Notes under the pieces: generated by a model
What the model was told of the DNA's origin: nothing
The model's database searches: none
The model's input: the letters and a program-made list of their open reading frames with translations, nothing else
Assembly: GCF_025698545.1 (NCBI RefSeq)
Contig: NC_068577.1
Coordinates: 8,509,501-8,573,500, forward strand
Reading direction: 5' to 3'
Origin: Gossypium raimondii
Taxonomy: Eukaryota > Streptophyta > Magnoliopsida > Malvales > Malvaceae
DNA length: 64,000 bases
Shown: positions 10,439-22,896 of the stretch, piece after piece
Numbering within the stretch: position 1 is the first letter of the stretch
Layout of the letters: every line of letters begins with the position of its first letter
Program-made: the position numbers and the translations under genes

Positions 10439-13200
10439 TCTTTCTTCTTGTTGAACACTAATATCAACAAAAATAATTGAATCAAATTTTTTTATTCAAA
10501 TCAAAATTGACAAATTAATTAAACTAATGAATATTCTCTTTAGAATGCAAAAATTGAAGTTATAAAGATGATATGTTTAATATTTTTTGAACAATCTCAT
10601 TATGGGTTCTGATCATATCTGCTCTTTTTGACACAATGCTTAGAACTACCCATATCCCCATTCTTACCCATAAATAAGAAGATAATAATTTCAACACACT
10701 TGAACCTACGCCCTCCTGCATTGGCGACAATGCGCATGCTAATCACACTAAGACTCAACTGGCATGTTGAATATATTTAAAAAAAAAATAATACAAAAAT
10801 GAAAAATTATCAAATTAATATATTTCATGAATTTTTTATCAAAATAGCACAAATTAAACAATATCAAATTGGTTTAACAATAACTCTTGACCATTAAAGG
10901 TGATTTAGCTATTTTTTTTCCTTTTTGCTTGCACTCCAACCATTTTTCAATAAGAAAAAGGTTTTGTAAGGGCTTCGTTGCCTCTCTGTTAGTTAGTTAA
11001 CAAAAAAAATATGTGTAATACGAGTGGTGTTTATATGTAGTATGAGTCTAATATTATATTTATTAAGTTTTATTTATTTTATTGGCTAAATAATTTGTCT
11101 CCAAAAGCAGCAGCAAAGAATGAAAAGGAGAGGACAGTGGCGGGGGAGATCCGGTGGGAAAGGGGGAGAGGGACGGGGTAAGGATTTTAAATTAGGATTA
11201 AATTGATAATATTTATAAATTTTAAGAGTTAATTTTTGAAATTTATGATAATACGATTTATATATATATATATGTGTGTAAATATTGAGGGTTAAATTTA
11301 TTATTATATCGATATTTTAATTGTCATGTAGATTGTTGTTTGTAATTTTAACGAAAAGGATCAAAATGACTAAATTATATAATATGATTCCTTAAATTAC
11401 AATTTTTTTTTATTTTTGATTGTTAAAGTTTGAGTTTACAGCAATGGTGTTATAATAGTAGATATAGCTACAATAGTACAATTGAAATGAATATGATTAT
11501 AATAATTAATAAGTGGAAATCAAAAGTTGACGTTATGGTTAGGTGTTTTTACAGTTTCGTGGTCATAAAAGTGAAAAAAAAGAAGAAAAAAGAAGTAGCA
11601 GAAGAGGCAGAGACGTGGCTAAAATATCTGCGCTTACTGCATACAAGGAAAGAAAAGAAGACTGTACGTTACAGACCTGACCTCAATAATAGTAGCGTAT
11701 CATCATTGCAGCTCCTACTCCATAGGTGATCATAATTCCAGTCCTCTCATCTAATCTAAAACCTAATCCTAATAAGTGCCAAAACAGCAATCGCCATTTT
11801 GGTGCAATAAAGGTTGCCCATGACTTATCTTTCGTTCATAATCATAGCTTGTACTAGGACCCCCTCTCCCAAGGGCAGGGTGTATACACAGTATCCCAAA
11901 ATATCTGTTGCCACATGGGAGTCTTTTTCTTGTTAAAGGAGTAGAGTATAGGTACATTTGTTTGCCGTACCATTATGGGGCTCTTTCCCCATTTGGTTTC
12001 CTTAAACCATGTCTAACATAACACTATTGCTGAAAGCACAGGTATTAGGAGTTTGAATGTGAGTTTTTCTTTAATCTATTTTGGGTAAAATCTATTTACA
12101 TTCTTTGTTGCACATACACCCAATAATTGAATCGAAGTTCTTAAATTGAACCCATCTTATCCCAACACTTGTGACCAAAGTCAATAATTAATGTTACTTG
12201 TTTTTGAAATGATGGACCCCAAAAGTTAATGACATATCTGCCTTCATTTACTTACCCACTCCAATTTTTTCTATATCATTGCTATCTTTTTCTCATTAAT
12301 TAATAATAGATTCATTTTTTTTAAATGGCACACACATCAAGGCTGAAAATATCATATTTTCTTGGAATTAAATTGCACAACTTTTAATGTTTTTAAAAAA
12401 TATGGAAATGTAATACAGTGTTGTACTGTCCAGCTGGCAGTGAAAAAAATACAAAAAAAGGGAAATGGTTAACTGCAAGTTGCATTAAAAATACGACCCT
12501 ACTTTTTAAATTAGTCAAAAAATATTTAAAATATTGAAGCAGATCAATTAAAATGTAAATATTGTATACAATTTTAACATCAACTGTTTTAATTGTAATT
12601 AACCTACACATTGGGTTGGATTAGATCTTTTGTAAAAGGTGAAAATCCAATAGTTGGGAACAAAGAGGGAAGCTTTTTTCTTAACTCATACTGCCAGTCC
12701 CAACTGGACAGCTAAGACAAACAGCTGTACTTGTCGTCGTGGCTTCCTTTTATTGCATCAAAATCTGCAAACCCTCCCTTTCGAAACAGACACATGTCCT
12801 ACCACATTGCCTACCTTTGGTCCCAACTTCAGCCTTTGCCAATAGTAACGGTTACATTTTTCAAAAATGTTTGGGTTAATTCGCTAACAGGTCCTCCAGT
12901 TGTAGATTTTTCCTCGATATCTAGAGAATGAGAGTTATATTAATAGAGTTTGAACCTTGAGGTATTCAAAAGGATTGCAATTATTGCTTTAAATACAGGA
13001 TTGATACCTTAAATACTCAATTAGGTGTTTTTGAAAAATTAAATACTAAATTAGAATTTAATGGATAGTTTGGGGAGGACCATTCAAATTAACACGATAT
13101 TTATTTTGGGAATATCTCGCGTGGATAAAAAATAAAGTAGGGTGACGTGGCTTCTGATGTGGCCATTGAAATGAGGGGATAGTGCCCCTCCCCTCATATC
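10439..13200. other. Intergenic region upstream of XTH gene
   Basis: AT-rich, with no convincing gene. It contains the second copy of the 180-bp repeated segment (11,088-11,268) followed by an AT microsatellite near 11,258-11,275. A 99-codon ORF at 11,430-11,729 is lysine-rich and low-complexity and resembles nothing I know. The remainder is unassigned; it includes the distal promoter of the gene at 13.3 kb. Confidence 0.6.
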
Positions 13201-13220
13201 CGATCCCTCTCGTGACATGC

Positions 13221-13248
13221 AGCCAATGGAATTTTTTTGGCTATAAAA
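13221..13248 (+). promoter_or_regulatory. Core promoter of the XTH gene (CCAAT and TATA boxes)
   Basis: AGCCAATGG lies at 13,221-13,229 and CTATAAAAAT at 13,241-13,250, about 90 bp before the start codon. A CT-rich leader follows (TCTCTCTC, about 13,310-13,326), common in plant 5' UTRs. The spacing fits a transcription start near 13,270-13,280. Confidence 0.7.
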
Positions 13249-13338
13249 ATGAGAACCCACTCTCTGCTTCGACAGACTATTATTCGGAGCAAAAGCTTCA
13301 CTGAGCTCCATCTCTCTCTCTCTCTCCCATTTCCCTCC

Positions 13339-15017
13339 ATGGCCGTCTCTTTTAAAATGTGCGCGAGTTTCGGTCTATTTGTGGGTCTTATGATGCTGGG
13401 TCTGGTAAGCTCAGCTAAGTTCGATGAGCTTTTCCAACCTGGTTGGGCTATGGATCACTTCATCTATGAAGGAGAGCTCCTTAAGCTCAAACTCGACAAC
13501 TATTCGGGTAATTTTTACCCTTTCTTGCTCTCCAAATACCCACCTACATATGTTCATTGACTCCCCGTTTTTCATTACAATATGTTACTTCCAACTTTTT
13601 TCTTCGTTGTAAACATGCCAGCTTATAGATTAATGAAAATGGTGGGTTTTGGTGATATCAGGTGCTGGCTTTGCATCAAAAAGCAAGTATCTATTTGGAA
13701 AAGTGACCATGCAGATTAAGCTTGTAGAAGGCGACTCTGCTGGGACTGTAACTGCTTATTATGTGAGTTTTATTAGACTATTAATCAATGTTTTTATTTT
13801 AATTAAAACATGCCTGAAAATGATAATAAAAAAATGTTCCGAGCTTGTACAAATGGTGGACAACAGCTCAGCTGTGTACTTTATGGAATCATGACAGGGG
13901 AGCCCTTGCAATGAACAATTTTTTGGTCTTCTTTTTCTCTTTAATGTCTATCAATCACGATTTTGGTAAAGGAGCTTTGTTTTCCTCCCGTCATTTGATT
14001 GAAATTAGTGTCATTGATCATCCCATCATTAATTTACCTTTTACCCAATTTTAGGTGCTGTGATAATGATGTGTTTTTTGGTTTGATGATGTTTTTTGGG
14101 GACATAGATGTCATCGGACGGTCCAAATCACAACGAGTTCGATTTCGAGTTTCTAGGCAATACCACAGGTGAACCTTACCTCGTTCAGACCAATGTGTAC
14201 GTCAATGGTGTAGGCAACAGAGAGCAAAGGATGAACCTTTGGTTTGACCCTACCAAAGACTTTCACTCTTATTCCATCCTCTGGAACCAGCGCCAAGTTG
14301 TGTGAGTATTGTTACAATGTCATACTTAAATACATGTGGGTGCTTATATTTATAAGTTAAAAGTTAAAGAGAAACACTTAACAAGTGTAGGATTTAATGA
14401 AGAGTTGTAATTAGTGTTAAAAGTCTACATTCTTTTTAGAAAAGGGCATTCAATGATTATTTTATGTTCTAAGACATGAAATTAAAATGTTGGTGGGTAT
14501 ATATTGATTTTTGTGCGTTTTGGATTTTTACATTCTTGGTGCTGGGAATTATTTTGACGTATATATTTGTTTTTTTTTTCTTTTTTTAAATATCAGATTT
14601 TTAGTGGATGAGACCCCAATAAGAGTGCACACCAACATGGAACACAAAGGGATTCCTTTTCCCAAAGACCAAGCCATGGGCGTGTATAGTTCAATATGGA
14701 ATGCCGATGACTGGGCCACACAGGGTGGCCTAGTGAAGACCGATTGGAGCCATGCACCATTCATTGCCTCCTACAAAGGGTTTGAAATCGACGCGTGCGA
14801 GTGCCCGGTTTCGGTAGCCGCCAATGAAATTGCCGATAAATGTAGGAGCAGCGGCGAGAAGAGGTTCTGGTGGGATGAACCGACAATGTCGGAGCTAAGC
14901 GTGCACCAGAGCCACCAGCTGGTGTGGGTGAGGGCCAACCACTTGGTGTATGACTATTGTACCGACACTGCTAGGTTCCCTGTCATGCCTGTGGAGTGTG
15001 AGCATCACCACCACTAG
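13339..15017 (+). CDS. XTH9: Xyloglucan endotransglucosylase/hydrolase, XTH9-like
   Basis: Four exons: 13339-13507, 13662-13762, 14108-14301 and 14597-15017, all with GT-AG introns, encode 294 residues. Residues 1-26 form a signal peptide (hydrophobic [15 protein letters not shown]), so the enzyme is secreted to the wall, where this family cuts and rejoins xyloglucan chains. The GH16 catalytic motif is [10 protein letters not shown] at residues 99-108, with nucleophile E100 and acid/base E104. The usual first D is N, as I recall for XTH9. N108-T-T is the expected N-glycosylation site beside the active site. The C-terminal XET domain has the conserved Trp-rich FWWDEPT and paired cysteines, and ends in an unusual EHHHH tail. 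Later in-frame ATGs (the residue-91 Met at 14,108 starts exon 3) are not starts. Length and exon order match the family; no lesion is seen. Confidence 0.95.
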
Positions 15018-16498
15018 TGGTGGCGGCCTACGAGGGTTTGTTGGGGTACATTGTAAAATATGTTGGGGGGTTGATGATGATGATGAATTGTAGTCATATA
15101 TAACATGTACTCGCATGTTTTGGTTCTGGCTTTGTTTCCACTTTGTATGATATAATTGGTATATAAAGCTCTTGTTTTGTGTTGCGTAAACTTGTTCAGA
15201 CATTAGTTGCTCTAATGGGACATGCATTCTGACTTTTTATATAAGTGTACAATACTCACGGGATGTCACGCGGGACCAAGAAGCGGATGTTGATGAAGTC
15301 TGGCGTTATGGACCCCAGAGCATAGTAAAATATGTGGGTTGATGGTATCGGAGTTGTCAATCCTACACAGAAACTAGAGACAAAAGAAAGGGCTAAAAGC
15401 CGGCGTTGAATCAGTTCTTTTGGAAGGGGTAAATGGAGAAAATTAGAACACAAAATGAATGAAGTAGGGTTGGCGATAGTAACACATGTTTTTGGAATCA
15501 TTTAGCAAAGTCAGTTCAATTGCTGTTTCTCACTGACTCTTTCACCCACCCATTTCAACAAGCCTCATTGATCATCATATACGTCCAAATTATTCTTTTA
15601 TACCATTTCTTGTACAATTATTAACTCCATGATCTACGAGACAATAAGCAAAGCAAGTTTAAGTTTTGATGCTCTTAAACTCATGGGATTTATTAAAATG
15701 ATAATTATTATGTGCACTAAATATATAAAATAAAGTATCAAATACAAATTGTGATGTAGGATGAAAGATGAAAGGCTGCACATACGGGAACCACGCAAGG
15801 CATAAGCCGAGCAAACGTGCGCGCACAATCACGACATAGGACATGTATCCCGAGAGTAATTATGGTAGGCCTTCCCCATGATCAAGCATGATGAAAATGA
15901 TAATAATTGTCAAAAAGTTGAACGATTAACTCGTTAAGAACAAGATTTGCTGTAATGGGTCCTAAAGTCGGAGAAACAGAGCTTCAATATAGGGGGTCAG
16001 GGACTTCATCTTTGCTTAAATTGACCAAGAATCACCTTTATATTATGCTTTTTAATCTCAATAATTCAAAGCACTGATCCCGAAGAAGGAAAAAAGAGGT
16101 AGGACATAGGACAATATGATGGCTATCTACATCTGGGCCATTGTTAATGATTGATGGGTAATTTAAAATTATCGATTGAGAGTCACGGATTTTATTTTAA
16201 GAGAAACTTCTCTTCAATGCATGAAACTTTATGTAAAAAAGAAAAGCCCAACTCTTTATTCGTGGGAATGGGATAGGATTGATGCGGAGTCAATAGGGGG
16301 ACCCTTATTGATGGTCTCGTATGATACTGAAAATTGGGCACTAAATGTTAAGTACATAGCAACCCACCTAAAGCTACGGAAAATAATTAAACACAGCGAT
16401 CCAGAATCAGTGCACTATCGAATCTCGTGAGGGTTGCTGTCCATCCCAGTGATGAACCTTCAATCTGCATTTTAGCCACCACCATTTTTAACACTAGG
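15018..16498. other. XTH 3' UTR and intergenic sequence
   Basis: The first 150-200 bp after the stop probably form the 3' UTR (GATGATGATGATG near 15,072; T-rich tail to about 15,240). The rest holds only short ORFs without recognisable content. I see no transposon ends in it. Confidence 0.5.
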
Positions 16499-18129
16499 AA
16501 ATTATGGGGGGTTTTTTACAAAATTATTATAAAAAAATAAAAAATAACCAAAATATTATAATTTTTTTTTATTTACCAAAATATTATAAAATTTTTTTAT
16601 TTACTAAAATATACCAAAAAAACAAAAAACAGAAAAAAAACCTGACACAGCTTGATCAGGCCAATCACATTGGCGGCACCAATGGTGCCAATGGACTAAA
16701 ATGTTAGTTAATGGTAGTTTCAAGGACCTGACATGAAAATTTATCATTTTAAATTTTGAAAGTGAATTGATGCTGTGTGCGTGTGAGGCGCACTAAAATT
16801 GAAATGTGGCTAATTGCCTTCTAAGCCCTCCTTATTTATTATTTTCTTTTTATTCCCCTTCAACTCACTTTTTTATTTAATAAACAAGCCCTCAACTTAT
16901 TTTTGTAGTTAAATAAGCTCTTAATCTATGATTTTTACTCATAAAAGCCCTTTATTTTATTATTAAAGTAAATATATTTTACCTAAAATAAAGCTATTTA
17001 AAAAGTATAAACTAATTGCATTTTATGTATTATTTTGATAATTTGATGAGAATAGTTTATTTAAAAATTTACTAAATAGAGTTATTAAGAGTATATAATA
17101 TAATTATAATTTATTTTTTCTATTTGGGTTACATTTATGGGTGATCGTTTTATTATTACTTCGGTTTTTCAATAAGGCATGCCTAGTATTTCTATTAATT
17201 TTTTAATTAAATCTAATATTAGTTAAGTGATAATTAAGATACTTAGAATTCTAATTAAGTAATAACTCTATTTTAATTTAATAAACTATTCTCATTTAAT
17301 AACTCTATTTTCATTTAAAATATAAAATTTACTTGAAATATAAAATTTGTTGCTTCATAATATCTTAAGAGACTATTTTAACATGTTTATGTTATAAGTC
17401 TAATTAAGAATATATTAAATTTATAAATAGATAAAATAGTTTATGTTTCGTTATTTTTTCCTTTTGATTTAATATTAGTTAAGGGAATATATTAAATTCA
17501 GAGGATTAAAATTAAAATAGTTTAATTTAATTTTTAAATTAAAATAGATTTATTAAATGAGAATAATTTATTACATTAAAATAGAGTTATTAAATTAAAC
17601 TATTTTAATTTTATAAATTTAATATATTCCCTTAACTAATATTAAATCAAAAGGAAAAAATAATGGAAACATAAACTATTTTATCTATAAACATAAACTA
17701 TTAAATTTAATAAATTAAAATAGAGTTATTAAATAAAAAAGTGAGTTGAAGGGGAATAAAAAGAAAATAATAAATAAGGAGGGCTTAGAAGGCAATTAGC
17801 CATATTTCAATTTTAGAGCGCACAGCAGCAGCAATTAACTTTCAAAATTCAAAATGGTAAATTTGCATGTCAGGTCCTTGAAACTACCCTTAACTAACAT
17901 TTTAGTCCTTTGGCACCATTGGTGCCGCCAATCACATTGGCACCTTTGGTGCCGCCAATGTGATTGGCCTGATCAGGCCGTGTCAGGTTTTTTTTCTATT
18001 TTTTGTTTTTTTTGGTATATTTTGGTAAATAAAAAAATTTATAATATTTTGGTAAATAAAAAAAAGTTATAATATTTTAGTTATTTTTTATTTTTTTTAT
18101 AATAATTTTGTAAAAAACCCAAATTATGG
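16499..18129. mobile_element. Mutator-like foldback element with 9-bp TSD
   Basis: Perfect 9-bp direct repeats AAATTATGG (16,499-16,507 and 18,121-18,129) flank an element whose ends are inverted copies starting GGGTTTTTTACAAAATTATT. Each arm is about 375-395 bp (left to about 16,882, right from about 17,727). Nine-bp duplications and long terminal inverted repeats are the mark of Mutator-like elements. There is no transposase ORF, so it is non-autonomous. The right arm has one extra 27-bp unit (GGCGGCACC-AAAGGTGCC-AATGTGATT) relative to the left. The AT-rich core contains a second, separate palindrome (17,418-17,700, centre near 17,558) that is off-centre relative to the whole. Confidence 0.9.
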
Positions 18130-18264
18130 CCACATTTCCAGAATTTCCGAACTGTAAATTTTACGACTTTACCGGCATTCCTGGTTCATTCAAATTGAAC
18201 TGGTATTGCCAAATTATTAGTATTTTTCTTTGTTTTTTTCAAATGATAAATATGATTAATAAAA

Positions 18265-18708
18265 AATAGTTTAATTCACGATTTGGTTCTTAAAGTATAT
18301 CCGTTTTCCTTTTTAGTACCTGAACTTTTTTTTAATCAATATAATATAAAATATTATTTTTAAAAAAAGACACGTGGTGTGTTCTAATAGTGCCACATGG
18401 TTGGTCAACGATTGGGCAATACCTATTAACACTAATCAATGGTTGGTCAAAGTTAAATGTGTTTTTAATTTTTAAATATTTACTATTATAATTTTCTATT
18501 TTTTAATTTAAAAAAAAAACCTAATTGCCACATGACATTTTAATTGGCCAAAGTTGGCTAATAATTTTTTAACGCCTGTTACTAAATGGACCAAAAACAA
18601 AGAAAATTGATACTTTAGATACCAAATTGGAACAAAGAAGTTTTAGTACCAAAATAGAAAAATAAGTATACTTTTAAGGGCTAAATCATGAATTATGCCA
18701 TAAAAAAG
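18265..18708. mobile_element. Putative MITE with about 60-bp inverted ends
   Basis: TTAATTCACGATTTGGTTCT at about 18,271 and the sequence through TTAGTACCTGAACTT is repeated in inverted form at about 18,635-18,700 (AAGTTTTAGTACC ... GGGCTAAATCATGAATTATG), with substitutions. The core holds GCCACATGG-type motifs but no ORF. Target duplication not resolved. Confidence 0.55.
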
Positions 18709-19619
18709 GGTTAGTACGTCATTCATGGGCCCAAAGCTCAGAAGATACGACAATTCAAGACCAAAGGTCGAGCCCAAAGGCATAACAACCCTACAAAACA
18801 CCTTAATTTTTAATAGGGCCACTGCCGCCATGCATGGAGGAGTGGGGAAGCAAACACCGGGAGACTGTCAAGAGGTTGCCAAACTGGCCTTGATAGCATG
18901 CTCGCCTCCGTAAGGAGGCCAAGCCAACGTGAAGCCATGGAAAGTCAAAGATGTCGAATTCACCAACAACATAGAAAACCAATTGGTGGGTTGAATAGAC
19001 CTTTAGAGCTATTGGGCATAAACAAGCGTCAGGGAAAGCATTGGTGCGATGACTCCATTAACCATCATGAAACAGGACCGACAAAAAGTCTAGAGAAATG
19101 TCGGCGTTGCAACATACTAGGCAAGGCTTCACAATTTGGATGAAAAAGAAAATAAAACATCCTAGATGCAAGAGTGGTGGCCCAAAGCAAAACAGGCGGA
19201 CCCATGGAGAAGCAAGACATGGCCTCTCCTTGGCAGACTAAGGCCGGCAATGGAGGAACGATCAGGCCTTGAGTTATTATGGCGAAAAACAATAGGCAAA
19301 GTAAAAACCTGTAGATGATAGTTAACGATGTGAACGACCGGCTGGTCGTTGAACCCAAAGGTTTGGAGGAAATAAGAAAAGAGATTTCCAGAGAGAAGGA
19401 AGAGAAAGTTCCTAAAGAGAGAATATTGATTGTATCACGTTTCATTATGATATTTCTCTGATGATGCCGATTGGGATCTCCTTTTTTAGAACTTTTAAAA
19501 TAATTAGATAGAAATTTTGCTATTTAGGAAGTTAAATTATAATTTTATTATATGTAAACATATAAATTTATAAAATTTAAAGGACTAAATTTTTTTTTTT
19601 GAATCCTTATCTGACCCTT
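18709..19619. other. Unassigned GC-richer block
   Basis: About 700 bp (to about 19,450) is less AT-rich than its surroundings, with overlapping short ORFs on both strands (18,725-18,913, 18,898-19,143 and 19,065-19,445 minus). None shows a domain I recognise. The texture resembles noncoding LINE or retroelement leader sequence, as does 28,850-29,290, but I could not show homology. The last 170 bp are AT-rich. Confidence 0.35.
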
Positions 19620-20013
19620 CTAAAATAGTTGGATTAAAGCTTAATTAAATTAACTTAATTAACATAAACATAATTTAATTAACTTAATTCAACATTAATC
19701 AATCTTAATGGGTTTTGCTATCATCATCAACTATCTCTTACCTACAAAATAGTCTAATAATCATTTTGACCCTTTGGTTAATTACTATTTAAGTCCTCAA
19801 GTTTTTGGTCAATTAAAATTCTATAAGGATTAAACTTTTACAATTTAGTCCTTGGGCCTTAATTAACAATTAATTTGATAAAATTACTTGCCCAATCTTC
19901 AATATATTTTATATTATCCTCGTAAATATCATATTTAATATTTACAGATTCAATTTAGAAAAATAAAATTTGAAACTACATTTTCCAGTATCACTGAATG
20001 TTGGGCAGTTACA
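19620..20013 (-). mobile_element. Truncated gypsy LTR fragment, minus strand
   Basis: The right end reads CACTGAATGTTGGGCAGTTACA, the same terminal pattern as the solo LTR end at 10,438 (CACTGAAAATTGGGTTGTTACA). Read on the minus strand it is an LTR start, TGTAACTGCCCAACATT. Upstream are the usual 'TTTAGTCCTTG' and 'AAATAGT' leader phrases of these LTRs. The 3' part of the LTR is missing, and the left limit is approximate. Confidence 0.65.
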
Positions 20014-20916
20014 TTCTTACCGACAATAGGATTGGTAAAAATTTTACGTTTAAATTTTTAATTGACACCAATCTTGATTAAGATCCCTGGACAACTTCTA
20101 TCCATACCCTTATTTCAAACAAGAATTCAATGAATTATGACCAATAAATTAACACTCTTAGTATTTTTCTTTTATTTACCATGTTCCTTTTATGGCTTAT
20201 GTTTAAGGTTCGTGATTATTCCTTTCAACAATATTGTCTTTAAGATTTGAACCTTAATTCCCCTTTAAGAATGCAATATGTCGGCGAGAGGATTTGTCAC
20301 GATTGCCAGCGGAAATATAAGTAAAAGTATTCCCAAACAAAATTTTATATGAAATTAGACATTTTTTTTGATACAACGTCTAAAACTAACTCGTCCCCAA
20401 CACATGAATAAGAGGGATAAATCGAGCTTGAGTGTGCTGGAACCGATGTTTTCTTGCACTAGTAACAATACCGTTACCAACTGAGACAGTATATGAAATT
20501 AGACATCTAAATAAAGGTAATACGTAATTTTAGGATAAAACGAACTTAAGCACGCTTGAACTCATATCCTCCTACATTGGCAACAATACTAATAGCAACT
20601 GTATTTTTATTAGGGAATTGCATATTTTGATTAATTATTAAGTGTATTAGGATAAAAATTAAACATAATAATATATATAAATAAATGGAGTGAATGAAAA
20701 CTAAAAAAATTACCTTAATACAGTTTAAAACAAACGGTAGCACTAACATGTAGCTAAATAATTAATTTTTTATTTGACTTGTTTTTAATAAAAAAACAAA
20801 CTCAAATGCTATTCTCGTTCTCTCGTGGCTTCACTCTTTTGAAAAATTCAAACCCTAGCCTCTGCAATTTCGACCGATTTTCAGTGATTAGAAACAAAAT
20901 TATTATCATAATTTTC
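20014..20916. other. Intergenic sequence and 5' region of F-box gene
   Basis: AT-rich with no recognisable element. Two stretches (20,340-20,420 and 20,470-20,590) share phrases such as GAAATTAGACAT, GAACTTAAGCACGCTTGAA and TTGGCAACAATAC, a loose repeat also echoed near 10,660-10,730. An in-frame upstream ATG at 20,779 would add 46 residues to the F-box protein but with no family-like sequence. Confidence 0.4.
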
Positions 20917-22896
20917 ATGGAAACCAGATCCGCAAAACGAAAGAAGTATTGGTTGGAAGGCGAGAATGGAATCGATAGAATTAGTGATCTCCCAGACGTT
21001 GTTCTTCATCAAATTCTTTTTCATTTACCCATCAAATCCATAGCGCAAACCAGCGTGTTATCGAAAAGATGGAGATCGTTGTGGATTTCATTCCCTGATC
21101 TTGACTTCACCTCTATTAATCCAATCGGTGTTACTTCAACGAATGCTCCAAATACGAAGCCGAGTATAAAAAATAAAAGATTATTATTATGTCCGCATTC
21201 TTTTTCCGTTAAACGACTGGACTTCATTAGCCAGGTATTAGCTCTCCGCGACAAGCAATCCGATCTAAGGATCCTTCGTTTCCGTGCTCCTTTGAGCTTT
21301 TCACGTCTAAATGGCTTGATCCGTCTTGCCGTAAGGCAAAATGTGCAGGAATTAGACGTTGAAGTCGCCACCGACGATTACTTTAATTTCCCACGAAGTG
21401 TTCTCACCAGTGAATCATTGCGTGTCTTCAAGTTGCGATCTCGATACCCCGGTTTCCGTTTACTACCTCCGTCGGTCATGAAAGGTGGTTTCCAATCCCT
21501 CCACACCTTATCTTTATCCCTCGTTATTTTATACGATCAGCCCACACTTTCCGATTTGTTTACGGATTCATCGTTTCCTCGGCTCAAGAAATTGAACCTC
21601 GATGCTTGTTTTGGGTTGAAACAGCTTAAGGTTAGTTGCTTGGCACTAGAGGAATTCACGCTTGAAAATTGCTTCCAATTACATGGATTGGATGTTTCGG
21701 GGGCTAAATTGAAGACATTGCAAGTTGCGAGCTGTTTCGATGCGTATTGTGATAAGAGTTGGGTGAAGATTAATGCACCGAGCTTGAGAGTCATGGTATG
21801 GGAATATAATGCCATCACCGAGAACAGCTCGTTGGAGAACTTGGTATCGGCTCATGAGGCTTCCATTGGTTTCTTTGTGCTTAATGAAGATTTCAGTGTG
21901 ACGAAGCTTCGGAGTGTGTCCAATCTTTTATCAGCTCTCTCCAGACTCCACACCTTAACGCTTGAAGGCCAATGCGTTGAGGTACATTTTTTTTACTCCT
22001 CAATTCATGCATTGCTTTACTTGCCTTTGCTGTTTGTAAAAGTCTTGCAAGGTGGAGAAAATAATATTAAGAAATTTGGAATTCAATTCAATTTAATTAT
22101 AATGATATTTGTCCATAAAAGTCCTAATGGGATCCATGAATAATGAAATTTTGTCCTTAAAATCCCTTCAATTGCCTTTTGTTTTAATTTTTTTTATTTC
22201 AATGCTTTGATAGTTTTTTTTATTTTTCTTTATTATCATTTTAAACATTAAATCACAAAATATAGCAGGTGTTGTCAAGCAGGAATTATATTGCAAATCT
22301 AATGCATCCATTCGACCAACTACAATCCCTAGAGCTACAAACTGGCTTCAACAAACACAATCTCCCCGGATTAGCTTATCTCTTCAAGTGCTCTCCTTCA
22401 TTACACACTCTAATTCTCAAGATCCTCAATGATTATAAGATTGAACGAAGAGTATGTGCCCATATATACATATATATATATTTACATATTATAAACGAAG
22501 AGAATGTACCCACAGTTCTTTTTTTTACATTATATATAAGTTGTCATGTTTAAATTTAATTTACTTGGTGATTGCTTTATTTGAACTTATTTTCAGAAAT
22601 GGAACAAGGACTTGTGGGACATGCCTAGCTCAGAAGAACAATTCTGGGAATCTCAAAGCCAGGCATTGAAACCATTGCTTAACAACCTTAGTGTAGTGAA
22701 AATACATGGATTCTTAGAATGTGAGAATGAAGTTAGCCTAGCAAAGTTCTTGTTGAAGCATGGGAAAGCATTACAAGAGATGACATTTTTCTCCGGGCAC
22801 TGCAACTATAGAGATTCCCTACGACGACAAAAGATTAGGTCACAAATGATGGGGTTTTCCAGGGCATCTTCTAATGCAAAGATTGAGTTTCTCTAA
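20917..22896 (+). CDS. F-box/LRR protein with FBD-type C-terminus
   Basis: Three exons: 20917-21981, 22269-22451 and 22597-22896, all phase 0, encode 515 residues. The F-box covers about residues 19-60 (DRISDLPDVVLHQILFHLP, then SVLSKRWRSLW), the part that binds SKP1 in SCF ubiquitin ligases. Leucine-rich repeats of the plant F-box type follow (SFPRLKKLNLDACF, LEEFTLENCF, LKTLQVASCF). Exon 3 has an FBD-like end (VVKIHGFLECENEVSLAKFLLKHGKALQEM). The substrate is unknown. I chose ATG 20,917 because the METRSAKRKK start fits the family; the in-frame ATG at 20,779 adds a low-complexity extension. These genes form large, fast-evolving families, so no one-to-one name is given. Confidence 0.9.

Noticed and set aside
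11430..11729. 99-codon ORF as a small gene
   Set aside because: Lysine-rich low-complexity sequence, no known domain, no promoter or homolog recognised.
14895..15227. Antisense ORF over the last XTH exon
   Set aside because: Complement of a GC-rich conserved exon; no independent evidence for a gene.
18725..19445. Overlapping ORFs in the GC-richer block as genes
   Set aside because: No domain, both strands equally open, no splice or promoter signals.
20779..20916. Upstream ATG as the F-box start
   Set aside because: In frame but adds 46 residues with no family-like sequence; ATG 20,917 gives the normal N-terminus.
21021..21818. Minus-strand ORFs in the F-box gene
   Set aside because: Shadows of the plus-strand F-box/LRR exon.
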